The translations under genes and the position numbers were made by a program. 14,000 nucleotides of DNA. Origin: Flavobacteriales bacterium. Its GTDB lineage: Bacteria > Bacteroidota > Bacteroidia > Flavobacteriales_D > Parvicellaceae. Below the pieces are notes generated by a model. It was not told where the DNA came from and did no database searches. It was given only the letters and a program-made list of their open reading frames with translations. The stretch spans positions 1-14,000 of the forward strand of contig JALTUD010000540.1 of NCBI GenBank assembly GCA_027047735.1, given 5' to 3'. Shown here piece by piece: positions 1-7,161 of this stretch (position 1 is its first letter; each line of letters begins with the position of its first letter).

Positions 1-139
1 TGAATTTTTGGTTTCTTAGACGATGAATAAAAATTTTGCATAGCACCCGCTATGGAAAATTTTTATGAAGACGGATAAGGAATCAAAAAACGCTTTATAC
101 CGTCTATTTTACTCGTGTTAGGGATACAATCCCTAACGC
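1..139. repeat. Type-Y intergenic repeat, copy 1 (cut by window edge)
   Basis: By eye this stretch matches 8805-8943 at all but four positions (48, 72, 102, 111) and matches the reverse complement of 11877-12037 more loosely. It holds an 18-bp AT-rich stem-loop (arms 27-44 and 49-66, one G/G mismatch, 4-nt loop ACCC) whose tip reads GCATAGC/GCTATGG. It ends in a palindrome at 115-139 with arms GTGTTAGGGAT and ATCCCTAACGC around a 3-nt spacer. No coding frame is supported. Near identity with a copy 8.8 kb away suggests recent duplication or homogenisation. Whether it is transcribed is unknown. Confidence 0.9.
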
Positions 140-144
140 AAGTG

Positions 145-285
145 GAATGAGTGCATAGAAAGTGGATTTTATTTTCTTTAGATAGTGAAAAAATTCTTTG
201 CATAGCCGAGCAACGGAATTAATTTTTGAAAAAAGATTAGGAATCAAAAACACTATGTAGAGCTCTTTATACTTGCGTTAGAGAT
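145..285. repeat. Type-Y repeat, degenerate tandem copy
   Basis: A second, diverged copy of the type-Y repeat follows copy 1 in the same orientation. Shared landmarks in the same order are the block around 158-163 (ATAGAAAGTGGA-like), TTTCTTTAGA near 174, AAAAATTCTTTGCATAGC near 189-206, AGGAATCAAAAA at 238-250, and CTTTATAC near 264. It ends with GCGTTAGAGAT at 275-285, a half-site of the palindrome seen in the intact copies, with no second arm. The hairpin tip is damaged (GCATAGC faces GCAACGG). It looks like a decaying unit of a tandem array downstream of sbcC. Confidence 0.7.
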
Positions 286-319
286 AAGCACATAAGCACA
301 AAGAAAATATATTTGTAAA

Positions 320-350
320 TATTTCTTAATTTTTAAAAAATTAGGAAATA
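320..350 (-). terminator. AT-rich stem-loop downstream of sbcC
   Basis: Segments 320-334 (TATTTCTTAATTTTT) and 336-350 (AAAAATTAGGAAATA) are complementary except at one pair, making a low-GC hairpin 13 nt after the sbcC stop codon. It could end the sbcC transcript, but it is almost all A/T and has no clean T-run after it on the minus strand, so this is a weak call. Confidence 0.3.
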
Positions 351-362
351 CTTTTACATTTT

Positions 363-3300
363 TCAAAGCCCAACAATTTGCAATGTACTGATACCTCCTT
401 GCTTTTTTTCTATTTGTATTTGAGTTGGGATACGCTCTTTTAGAGCTTCTACATGAGAAATCACTCCTATTTTCTTACCCTCTTGTTGTAACGATTCCAA
501 GGTGGAAATTACGGTTTCCAAGGTTTCTGAATCCAATGTGCCAAAACCTTCGTCAATAAAGAGCGAATCTATTTTAACATTATTCCCCGCTAAATCGGAC
601 AAACCTAAAGCTAAGGCCAGACTTATCGTAAACTTCTCTCCTCCGCTTGACGTTTCGATGCTACGAACGGTGTCGGCTAAATAATGGTCAACCAAGGCTA
701 TTTTCAAATAATTTTTGTCGCTTTCTATTTCTTTCATCAACAACGAATAGCGATTGTTTAATTTGGATAAATGTTCATTGGCTCTATTGAGCAAAATTTC
801 AAGTGTCAAACGTTGAACATATTTATTAAACCCTTCCTTTTCTCCGCCTAAAATTTTAAACAATCTATCCCATTTATTTACTACTTTTTCTTGTTCGTTT
901 ACCCGAAGCATAATCGCTTTGTTTTTTTCTACCAAACGTTTGTGATTATTTTCTTTTTCATCCAACCTTCCTTTTTCTTCCCGCAATTTATCTGTTGATA
1001 ATTTCAGTGCTTTCCGTTCAGCTGAAACATCATCTTCTACTCTTCCCGACAGTTTACTTTTACTCAGCTCAACCTGTTGCATCAGCTCTTGTAGTTGCTT
1101 TTGCTTTTCTTCCAACCGTATCGTTAAGGTTTTTATTTCATCTCTTTCTTCCTTAAATAAACGCTCTTGTTCCTTCGATAATAGAGCTTGTCTTATTTTT
1201 TCTTCAGTAGAAAAATCTTTATCATCTTTTAATTTTTGCTGTATTATCTTTTCCTGTTCTTCAATCGTTTTTATCTTGTCTTCAATACTCTTTTCTTTTT
1301 CGCGTATTTGAATCCCCAAATCATTTATCTTTTTAGTTAATTTCTCAACGTCTTTTTGCGTATTTTTAACTTCCGTTTTCGCTTTATCAACTGCTAGATT
1401 CAATTCTTGGGTTTTATCTTCTACACTGATGCCTTTGGGCAATATTTTATAACGTTGATTTTGCAAAACCGTCAAAGAATCTTCTCCCTCCTTTACTTCT
1501 CGTTCTACATCGGTAAGGTCTTTTTCTTTTTTGAAAAGTTGTTCATTTAAATCTTCTAGTTTATTTCTTAGAATTTCCAGATTATTCTCCTTAGTTTTTT
1601 TCTCCTCTTTTTTGTTTTTATATTCCTCTACCTTTGTTTTTATTTCTTCAAGAAAATCATCTATTTTTTCTAATTCAGGAATAGTCAAATTAAATTGCGT
1701 GAACTCCTGTTGAAGTACATTTGTTAATTCAGCTATCACTTGCCTTTTCTCCTCTAACTCTTTTGAAGTCTTCTCTATGTTTTTTGTTTCGGATTCTATC
1801 TTGCTTTCCAAACGGGATTTTTGCTCCTTAAAACTGTCTTGTTTTTCACGAAGTTTTTCTATTTCTTCTGTCAACTTTTTCAAATCGCCCGAACGTTGAT
1901 AAAATACATCAATTTGTTGAATTAATTTTTCTTTTTTGGTTTCCAATTCCTCCAGTTTCGCTTGAATATCTTTTTCGCTTTCATTGTTGAACAGCGGTTG
2001 TTCTCTCTTACGTTCCTCCATAAGTTGAGGCAACTCTTTCTCTTTGGATTTTAAAGTTTTCCCTATGGTTTCAAGCTCATTTTCTTTGGTAGCAAGACCT
2101 CTTGTTAGGTTCAACAATCGTTTATTTAATTCTTCTACCGCTTCTTGACGGTCTTTGACCCGCTTTTCGTCTTCTTGCAATTCAATATTGGGATATTGCG
2201 AAACATAAGGATGTTCGGTTGAACCGCAAAGGGAACAAGGTTCTCCTTCTTGCAGTTTTTTTCGTTCGTCTTCCAACGCTATAATTTTTGATGCACGTTC
2301 TTTCAGCAAACGAGCATCTTCGAGAGCAGTTTTTGCTTTATCGATTTTATCCTCTAACTCCTTTTTATTTTGCTTTGCTTTTTCAACATCTTGGATTAAC
2401 TTTTTTTCATTCTCTTGGTTCTGTTTTATTTCATGCTGTACTTTTTTTATTGTATCAGTCAATTTGAGTGCATTGCTCCAAGCTGTTATTTCTTTTTCAA
2501 CCGTCTCTTTTTTATCAGACAGGCTTTTAATGTTCAAATCGGCAAGCATCTTTTCAAGAGCTTTTGCCGATAGTACTTTTTTATTTAATTCATCCTGTTG
2601 CTCTTTATTGTTTAATACCGCTTGTTCAAGCTCTTTTTGAAATAGTTTTTTGTTTTTTTGTGCGTCTTGTAATTCTCGTTTCAGCTTCTTTTCGTTACTT
2701 ATTTCTTTCTTCCAATCGGATAGTTTAACCGTCCAACCGGTTACGTTTTTTTCAATCTGTTCTACCTGTGTGTTTTCATTTAAAAAACGTGTAAGTTGGC
2801 TAATTTGAGTTTCCAACTGTTTGATTTTGTTTTCAGCAAGCTCTTTTTTCTCTTTTTTTAGCTTGTCAACTTCTTTCTGTACTTCTTTTTTCGTATCAAC
2901 ACGTTTGTTTAAGTTTGTTTGCTCACTCTTTATCGTAGCATCTAGTTGGGTAACTTTAGTTAGTTCCGGTTTCCATTTGTTTTCTAAACCTTCCGCTTCT
3001 TCTAATTGAACTTTGGCTTGTTCTAAGACTTCTTTCTTCTTTTTTTCCTGCTCTTTAAATTGTTTAATCTCCTCTTGTTTTTCTTGAATAAAAAAACGTC
3101 CATCTTCAACCTCTTTCCTTAACCGTTTAACATCTTTAATATCATCATAATACAAAGACAAGACTTTTTCGTGAAGTCTTAATCGTTCTAAGTTTTCTTT
3201 TTTAGCTTCTTTTAATTCTTTTAATCGAAGCACTTCTTTATTGTAGTCTTGTTCTATTAGTCCGGCTTCTTTTTTCTTTTTGAATAATTCTAACAGCTCT

Positions 3301-4025
3301 TCTACTTTCTTTTCTTTTTGTGTTAACTCCGTTAATTCTTTTTCTATGTCTTTTTTGCGAGCTTTGATTTTTTCCAAATCTTCATTAGTCAGTAAATCTT
3401 TGCTCAATTCATTTTTTATCTTTTCCAATTCGATATTGGCTTCCCTCCGTTTATCGGATGTTTTATAACCAATTTTATTATAAATTTCTTCACCGATAAT
3501 TTGCTGTAACAAATGTCCTTTATCTTTATCATCGGCTAAAAGAAACGAAGCAAAATCACCTTGTGCCAACAGGATGGAACGTAAAAATTGATTATAATTC
3601 AACTTGGTTATTTTTTGAACTTTCGAGGGTAAATCACGCTTTGATTCCGATATGATCTTTCCTTTTGTGAGATTTTTTAAATATACTTTTTCTTGTTTGT
3701 TTATATCTTTTCCCGTCTTGCTCTTGGTTCTTATAGACCAAAATGCTTCATACTCTTCTCCTTCGCTCTCAAAAGTTACCCGCGAAAAAGCATCTCCGGT
3801 ACCATGCGACAAAACATCAGACAAAGAACTTTTATTGAATCTTGCTACTTTGTGATACATAGCAATGGTAATAGCATCTAACACCGTTGTTTTTCCTGCT
3901 CCTGTGGCTCCGGTTATGGTAAACAAACCTACGTCACGGAATTTATCGTCCGTAAAATCGACGGTGTATTCTTTATCTCCTCCTAATGAGTTTATATTTT
4001 TAAGTTCGATTTTTAGTATTTTCAT
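363..4025 (-). CDS. sbcC: SbcC, ATPase subunit of the SbcCD DNA exonuclease
   Basis: Rad50-family SMC-like ATPase that partners SbcD to open and degrade hairpin or blocked DNA ends in the cytoplasm. The 1220-residue protein has the full family layout. It starts with an N-terminal ATPase half-site with Walker A GATGAGKT at 39-46 and Q-loop glutamine 155 in LLAQGDF. Long Lys/Glu-rich coiled coils follow on both sides of a zinc hook CSLC (C597, C600) that lies almost exactly mid-protein. The C-terminal half has signature SSGGEKF at 1126-1132, Walker B SLFIDEGFG (D1158, E1159), D-loop ending at D1165 and switch H1191. It is longer than E. coli SbcC (about 1050 residues), with the extra length in the coils. 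The ATG at 4023-4025 gives the correct beta-strand start MKILKIELKNINS. Its partner sbcD lies 1.8 kb upstream on the same strand, separated by an AbiE pair. All ATPase motifs look intact. Confidence 0.97.
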   Translation of the reverse strand: MKILKIELKNINSLGGDKEYTVDFTDDKFRDVGLFTITGATGAGKTTVLDAITIAMYHKVARFNKSSLSDVLSHGTGDAFSRVTFESEGEEYEAFWSIRTKSKTGKDINKQEKVYLKNLTKGKIISESKRDLPSKVQKITKLNYNQFLRSILLAQGDFASFLLADDKDKGHLLQQIIGEEIYNKIGYKTSDKRREANIELEKIKNELSKDLLTNEDLEKIKARKKDIEKELTELTQKEKKVEELLELFKKKKEAGLIEQDYNKEVLRLKELKEAKKENLERLRLHEKVLSLYYDDIKDVKRLRKEVEDGRFFIQEKQEEIKQFKEQEKKKKEVLEQAKVQLEEAEGLENKWKPELTKVTQLDATIKSEQTNLNKRVDTKKEVQKEVDKLKKEKKELAENKIKQLETQISQLTRFLNENTQVEQIEKNVTGWTVKLSDWKKEISNEKKLKRELQDAQKNKKLFQKELEQAVLNNKEQQDELNKKVLSAKALEKMLADLNIKSLSDKKETVEKEITAWSNALKLTDTIKKVQHEIKQNQENEKKLIQDVEKAKQNKKELEDKIDKAKTALEDARLLKERASKIIALEDERKKLQEGEPCSLCGSTEHPYVSQYPNIELQEDEKRVKDRQEAVEELNKRLLNLTRGLATKENELETIGKTLKSKEKELPQLMEERKREQPLFNNESEKDIQAKLEELETKKEKLIQQIDVFYQRSGDLKKLTEEIEKLREKQDSFKEQKSRLESKIESETKNIEKTSKELEEKRQVIAELTNVLQQEFTQFNLTIPELEKIDDFLEEIKTKVEEYKNKKEEKKTKENNLEILRNKLEDLNEQLFKKEKDLTDVEREVKEGEDSLTVLQNQRYKILPKGISVEDKTQELNLAVDKAKTEVKNTQKDVEKLTKKINDLGIQIREKEKSIEDKIKTIEEQEKIIQQKLKDDKDFSTEEKIRQALLSKEQERLFKEERDEIKTLTIRLEEKQKQLQELMQQVELSKSKLSGRVEDDVSAERKALKLSTDKLREEKGRLDEKENNHKRLVEKNKAIMLRVNEQEKVVNKWDRLFKILGGEKEGFNKYVQRLTLEILLNRANEHLSKLNNRYSLLMKEIESDKNYLKIALVDHYLADTVRSIETSSGGEKFTISLALALGLSDLAGNNVKIDSLFIDEGFGTLDSETLETVISTLESLQQEGKKIGVISHVEALKERIPTQIQIEKKQGGISTLQIVGL

Positions 4026-4147
4026 TGTTTTTCGGTGTTGGGGTTGAATTAAGGTTTGTTTTACTTATTTTATCTATCAAGGATTTAAAATTTATACTAT
4101 CACCATAAATCATATTTTCTTGCATTTCTATATAGTCACTTTCATAT
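4000..4147 (-). pseudogene. Out-of-frame C-terminal segment of AbiEii
   Basis: In a frame shifted by one base from the abiEii gene, translation of this stretch gives a peptide containing DYIEMQENMIYGDS followed by INFKSLIDKI and a polar tail, ending at TAA 4000-4002. From memory of the family, AbiEii proteins of this subtype usually end with a DYxxMxxxMIYG block followed by a hydrophobic helix, so this is read as the missing C-terminus. The break lies in the A8 run (T8 on the plus strand, 4147-4154). Deleting one A would fuse it to the upstream frame, giving about 342 residues and a 26-nt overlap with the sbcC start. It may be a real mutation, a sequencing error in a homopolymer, or rescued by transcriptional slippage. 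Confidence 0.7.
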
Positions 4148-5029
4148 TTTTTTTAAAAATTCATTTGGCGGTATAACATTTAAATCATCTATTTTTAAAG
4201 TAGCATAATCAACCGTTTTGATCGGGGTGAATATTTTTCTATGAGCTATTATCTCATCAAAAAGTTTAATGTTTTTCAAAGCATTAATCCCATATTCGGT
4301 TGATATAATTTCCCCTATATCATACATGTGCCTAGACATTCTATGATAACGAATTTTATCAGAGGTTTTAGTAAATTCTTCGTGTAACAAAATTAACTTT
4401 TCTAAAAATGTTTTTTGAGGCGATATCGTTTTCACTTTAAAGGGTTCAGCATCGAAAGAATAATTTGAATAATATTCTGAGACCATGGATTCTATTTCTT
4501 TTTCTTCTGCTGGTTCTAACAAAGAACGAGCACCTATTTCAACTAATACTTTATGCTTGATATAAGGGATTTCATTGAACACCGATTTATAATCAATTTC
4601 TATAATTTCCGGGTCTTGGTCTGAAATCTTTGTGTTTTTTACCTCAATATGATATAACTTATTATCTATTTTATAATTATCAAACTCTTTTCTTAAAACA
4701 TCAAGCATTTCAGTAGAAACAAAGTCGTGTGACTTTCTCCTTAATTTTCGTATTTGTCCTTTGGTTAGTTCCCCGGAAAACCCAAGATATTCCCGATTAA
4801 CAGCAAGGTCAATATCTTCTGAAAATCTTTGAATCAAATTATATGCTTTACTTAATGAAGTACCACCTTTAAACACTAAGTGATTAGAAATTTTAGTATT
4901 AAAAACAAGTCGCAACACAAGTGTTACCCAAGCATCTTTTTCAATTGCTTGTGGTTGGATGCCTGTTTTGAAACTCAACTGTCGAAAGAGTTCTTTTTGA
5001 CGAAGTAATGGCAATTCAAACCAATTCAT
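4142..5029 (-). CDS. abiEii: AbiEii-type nucleotidyltransferase toxin (3' end frameshifted)
   Basis: Toxin of a type IV toxin-antitoxin pair; the family is a DNA polymerase beta-like nucleotidyltransferase that arrests growth, best known from phage abortive infection. The 295-residue frame has IEKDAWVTLVL at 29-39, the nucleotide-binding motif FKGGTSLSKA at 53-62, and the metal-binding motif SEDIDL at 70-75 (D72, D74). E164 lies in VLVEIGARS, KTFLEKLILLHE is at 206-217, and SRHMYDI is at 232-238, all as in the family. The frame stops at TGA 4142-4144 right after an A8 run, and the usual C-terminal block lies in another frame beyond it. The catalytic core is therefore whole but about 48 residues are missing. 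The start lies 3 nt after the abiEi stop, so the two are probably translationally coupled. The product could be inactive, or active if the tail is dispensable or slippage restores it. Confidence 0.88.
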   Translation of the reverse strand: MNWFELPLLRQKELFRQLSFKTGIQPQAIEKDAWVTLVLRLVFNTKISNHLVFKGGTSLSKAYNLIQRFSEDIDLAVNREYLGFSGELTKGQIRKLRRKSHDFVSTEMLDVLRKEFDNYKIDNKLYHIEVKNTKISDQDPEIIEIDYKSVFNEIPYIKHKVLVEIGARSLLEPAEEKEIESMVSEYYSNYSFDAEPFKVKTISPQKTFLEKLILLHEEFTKTSDKIRYHRMSRHMYDIGEIISTEYGINALKNIKLFDEIIAHRKIFTPIKTVDYATLKIDDLNVIPPNEFLKKI

Positions 5030-5032
5030 TTT

Positions 5033-5626
5033 TCATAAAATTTCTGAGATTATTTTTTGTATCCAAATTGGTGCACTCAATATATCTTTTTTTATCTTTT
5101 TTTCTTCTCCTGATTGTTTTATTACGTTAGAAAGTTTTTGTTTTATGACTTCATTTACATTCTTCTCTTTTAAGGATTTTAAGGACTGTATAATCAAACT
5201 ACTTAGTTTGCTCTCAGCACATAAATTCTTAGGGCTTGTTTTTTTGAAAATGATAGTTTGATTACCAATATTTATTTTCCTTGCTGACCCATCTGTTAGA
5301 TAAACAACATTCATAGGAACTTGTGTTGATAATCCCAACAAATGCTGTGCATATACTCCCGTAGAAATTATTTTTGCTTTATCTCTTTTAGCGATTGCTA
5401 CTGCAATCTCGTCAGCAGTTGGATATAAAACCCCTAATACTTTGTCAACTTTAGGATGATAATAAAGTCCTTTTGAAATTCGAATCAATATACCTTTCGT
5501 TGCAAGGCGTTGAAGTGCTTTTCTTACTGTATCATAGTTACCAAATTCTAAGAAGTCTGAAACAAAAAATAATTTCCCTTGTTTTGAATTGCTAATAATA
5601 TTTTCAATTTCCTTAGTTACACTCAT
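5033..5626 (-). CDS. AbiEi-like antitoxin / transcriptional regulator (DUF6088-like)
   Basis: Likely antitoxin of the AbiE pair: an N-terminal winged helix-turn-helix (about residues 10-55, with FLEFGNYDTVRKALQRLATK and the wing ILIRISKGLYYHP) is followed by an AbiEi-like domain (about 60-135, with ADEIAVAIAKRDKAKIISTG and an NVVYLTDGSARKI strand pair) and a basic helical C-terminus. This arrangement is typical of antitoxins of type IV systems, which neutralise the toxin's effect and repress their own promoter by binding inverted repeats. At 197 residues it is in the usual size range. It is the first gene of the pair, 3 nt upstream of abiEii, and is preceded by a self-complementary site at 5638-5668 that suits autoregulation. 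The toxin-antitoxin role is inferred from the fold and the neighbour. Confidence 0.85.
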   Translation of the reverse strand: MSVTKEIENIISNSKQGKLFFVSDFLEFGNYDTVRKALQRLATKGILIRISKGLYYHPKVDKVLGVLYPTADEIAVAIAKRDKAKIISTGVYAQHLLGLSTQVPMNVVYLTDGSARKINIGNQTIIFKKTSPKNLCAESKLSSLIIQSLKSLKEKNVNEVIKQKLSNVIKQSGEEKKIKKDILSAPIWIQKIISEIL

Positions 5627-5637
5627 TATTTAAATTC

Positions 5638-5668
5638 TTGTCCCAAAAATAGTAAAATAATGGGACAA
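5638..5668 (-). promoter_or_regulatory. Putative abiE promoter with overlapping operator
   Basis: Two perfect 8-bp arms, TTGTCCCA at 5638-5645 and TGGGACAA at 5661-5668, flank a 15-nt spacer of A/T-rich sequence. On the minus strand, TATTTTTG (plus coordinates 5644-5651) fits the Bacteroidota -7 consensus TAnnTTTG and overlaps one arm; it lies 17 nt from the abiEi ATG. A regulator bound to the arms would cover the promoter, as expected for AbiEi autorepression. No well-spaced -33 TTG is present (the nearest is 14 nt upstream), so the promoter part is less certain than the inverted repeat. Confidence 0.5.
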
Positions 5669-5708
5669 AATGGAGGTTAAAATGTAAACATATTTCTATT
5701 TATTAATT

Positions 5709-5848
5709 GCGTTAGGGATAGAAGTGGCATCCTTTTGGGTTGTTGCATATATGCAACCCAAAAGATATAACGGATAGCCCGACCCTCATCTGCAAAACAA
5801 ACGTTTCGCGAGAGCGATATGTTTGTTTTGCAGATGAGGGGAACGCCC
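5709..5848 (+). ncRNA. Structured RNA element, copy A
   Basis: A closing helix GCGTT (5709-5713) with AACGC (5842-5846) encloses two hairpins. Hairpin 1 is an 11-bp stem, 5732-5742 with 5754-5764; it may be extended by GGC (5726-5728) with GCC (5777-5779) and ATCC with GGAT. Hairpin 2 is a perfect 20-bp stem, 5783-5802 with 5821-5840, continuing through G-U, U-A and a U/U mismatch into UCGC/GCGA capped by a GAGA (GNRA) tetraloop at 5810-5813. Blocks GCGTTAGGGAT, GGCATCCTTTTG, GGATAGCCCGACCC and GGAACGCCC are shared with copies B and C while stem sequences covary. It has no ORF and no T-run. Its 3' end meets the stop codon of the convergent sbcD. Strand is set by the GNRA loop and by G-U pairs in the sister copies. 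Transcription is inferred. Confidence 0.8.
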
Positions 5849-7062
5849 TAATCATTTTCCTGTGCTATCGAATAAACTTCCATAAAAGCGTCTAACAATT
5901 CCGGTTCTTGCTCCAAATCTACGTTTTCATCTTTGCACTTTTGCTTGAATATTTCTACGGGATCTAAGCGTTTTAAATCTTTCATTCCTTCTCTGGCTTC
6001 TTCCAATCCTTTAATTTTTCGTTTGTTCTTTAATGATATTTTCAGAATTTCCAACGGTAATTCTTTGGCGGCTTCGCTTATTTCGGCAATGTTAATCTTT
6101 TCGTTTTCTGCGTTATCTACCACGACTTCCACAAACGGGGTTAAGTTGTAATCGCCCGAAGGAACTTCATTTAACGCGTTTATACAATCCGAAATTGTTC
6201 CTTGTATTTTGCGTATTACTCTAAATTCGGGAACTGTTTTTTCGTGAATTTCTTTTATTTTGTTTTCTTCTATATCTAAAATCACCACTTTTTTATTTGC
6301 ACCCACTTCGCTAAAGCTAAGCACAATAGGCGACCCTGAATAGCGAATATGCTCTTTTCCTCCGACGGTTTGAGCCCGGTGCAAATGTCCTAAAGCAACG
6401 TAGTCGAAGGTTTCGGGGAAATCATCTGCTCCGATATTTCCTAAATTACCAACGTAGATACTTTTTTCACTGTCGGAAATGCTTCCTCCGATGGCAAACA
6501 GATGTCCCATTGCCAAAACGGGAACGTTGTTTGTGTTTTTTTTCTCGCAAATTTCAGCTAATTCCGTATAATGATTGACCAAAGCTTTTTTGTACTTTTC
6601 TTCTATTTCATCAAAATTTTCTCCTGCTACCGCTCTTCGTATATCTTGGTCTCGCAGATAAGGTGCGGCACCGATAATCACCTGATCTTCACCGATTAAA
6701 AGTTCAATAACCTCATCTTCTATACTATCGGTTGCTTTTCCAACGACATAGGTGTTTAGATGTTTTAGCACCTCTTTTGGAGCGTTTAATAAATTGGGAG
6801 AATCGTGGTTGCCACCTGTTACAATTACGTGTTTGCAGACCGTTTCCGAACTGATTTCAGCCAAAAATTCATAGTACATAGATAAGGATTTTGGCGAAGG
6901 TGTAGCTGTATCGAATATATCACCGGAAATGAGTAAAATATCTATTTTTTCCGTATCGATTGTTTTTTTCAGCCACGCTAAAAATAATTGTTGTTCGTCG
7001 TGTTGCGACTGTTCGTATAGTCGATGACCGATATGCCAATCGGAGGTATGGAGTATGTTCAT
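5848..7062 (-). CDS. sbcD: SbcD, nuclease subunit of the SbcCD DNA exonuclease
   Basis: Mre11-family Mn-dependent phosphoesterase that works with SbcC to cleave hairpins and protein-blocked DNA ends. The 404-residue protein shows all the metal-binding motifs in order: D8 and H10 in HTSDWHIGH, D48 in SGDIFD, N85-H86-D87 in GGNHDSPN, H187 in AMGHLFA, and H226/H228 in ALGHLHR. A C-terminal capping region follows, ending in a helix-rich segment that in the family binds the SbcC coiled-coil base. Length is close to E. coli SbcD (400). The ATG at 7060-7062 starts MNILHTSDWH, so the first motif sits at the usual position. Unlike the common sbcD-sbcC arrangement, the next gene downstream is abiEi, 221 bp away, with an RNA-like repeat on the opposite strand touching the stop codon. 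Co-transcription with sbcC is therefore uncertain. Confidence 0.97.
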   Translation of the reverse strand: MNILHTSDWHIGHRLYEQSQHDEQQLFLAWLKKTIDTEKIDILLISGDIFDTATPSPKSLSMYYEFLAEISSETVCKHVIVTGGNHDSPNLLNAPKEVLKHLNTYVVGKATDSIEDEVIELLIGEDQVIIGAAPYLRDQDIRRAVAGENFDEIEEKYKKALVNHYTELAEICEKKNTNNVPVLAMGHLFAIGGSISDSEKSIYVGNLGNIGADDFPETFDYVALGHLHRAQTVGGKEHIRYSGSPIVLSFSEVGANKKVVILDIEENKIKEIHEKTVPEFRVIRKIQGTISDCINALNEVPSGDYNLTPFVEVVVDNAENEKINIAEISEAAKELPLEILKISLKNKRKIKGLEEAREGMKDLKRLDPVEIFKQKCKDENVDLEQEPELLDAFMEVYSIAQEND

Positions 7063-7137
7063 TGCTTATGCTTACTTTTATTTCCTACTAAAATAACTAA
7101 TATTTTCGTTTAAAAGTTAAGTTTACCCGTAATTTAT

Positions 7138-7145
7138 TAACTTTG
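7138..7145 (+). promoter_or_regulatory. Putative -7 box of the HhH-protein gene
   Basis: TAACTTTG fits the Bacteroidota -7 consensus TAnnTTTG and lies 16 nt before the ATG at 7162. No convincing -33 TTG is seen at the expected spacing. If used, transcription would start near 7150, after the alternative TTG codon at 7147, which favours the ATG at 7162 as start. Confidence 0.45.
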
Positions 7146-7161
7146 ATTGAAAGACAGAAAT

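Noticed and set aside
1..300. CRISPR-like array from the repeated blocks at the left edge
   Set aside because: There are only two units of about 140 nt, one degenerate, with no short direct repeats and unique spacers and no cas genes in the window.
502..4047. Several 60-67-residue open frames on the plus strand inside sbcC
   Set aside because: They are antisense to the coiled-coil ATPase gene; their Ser/Phe/Leu-rich translations are the complement of Lys/Glu codons, and none has a recognisable domain.
4130..4165. Programmed -1 ribosomal frameshift at the abiEii A8 run
   Set aside because: A -1 shift leads to NMKVTI and then TAG; only loss of one A (or gain of two) reaches the C-terminal block.
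7147..7161. Upstream TTG start for the HhH-protein gene
   Set aside because: The TAACTTTG box at 7138-7145 would place the transcript start after this TTG, and the ATG at 7162 gives a normal membrane-anchor N-terminus.
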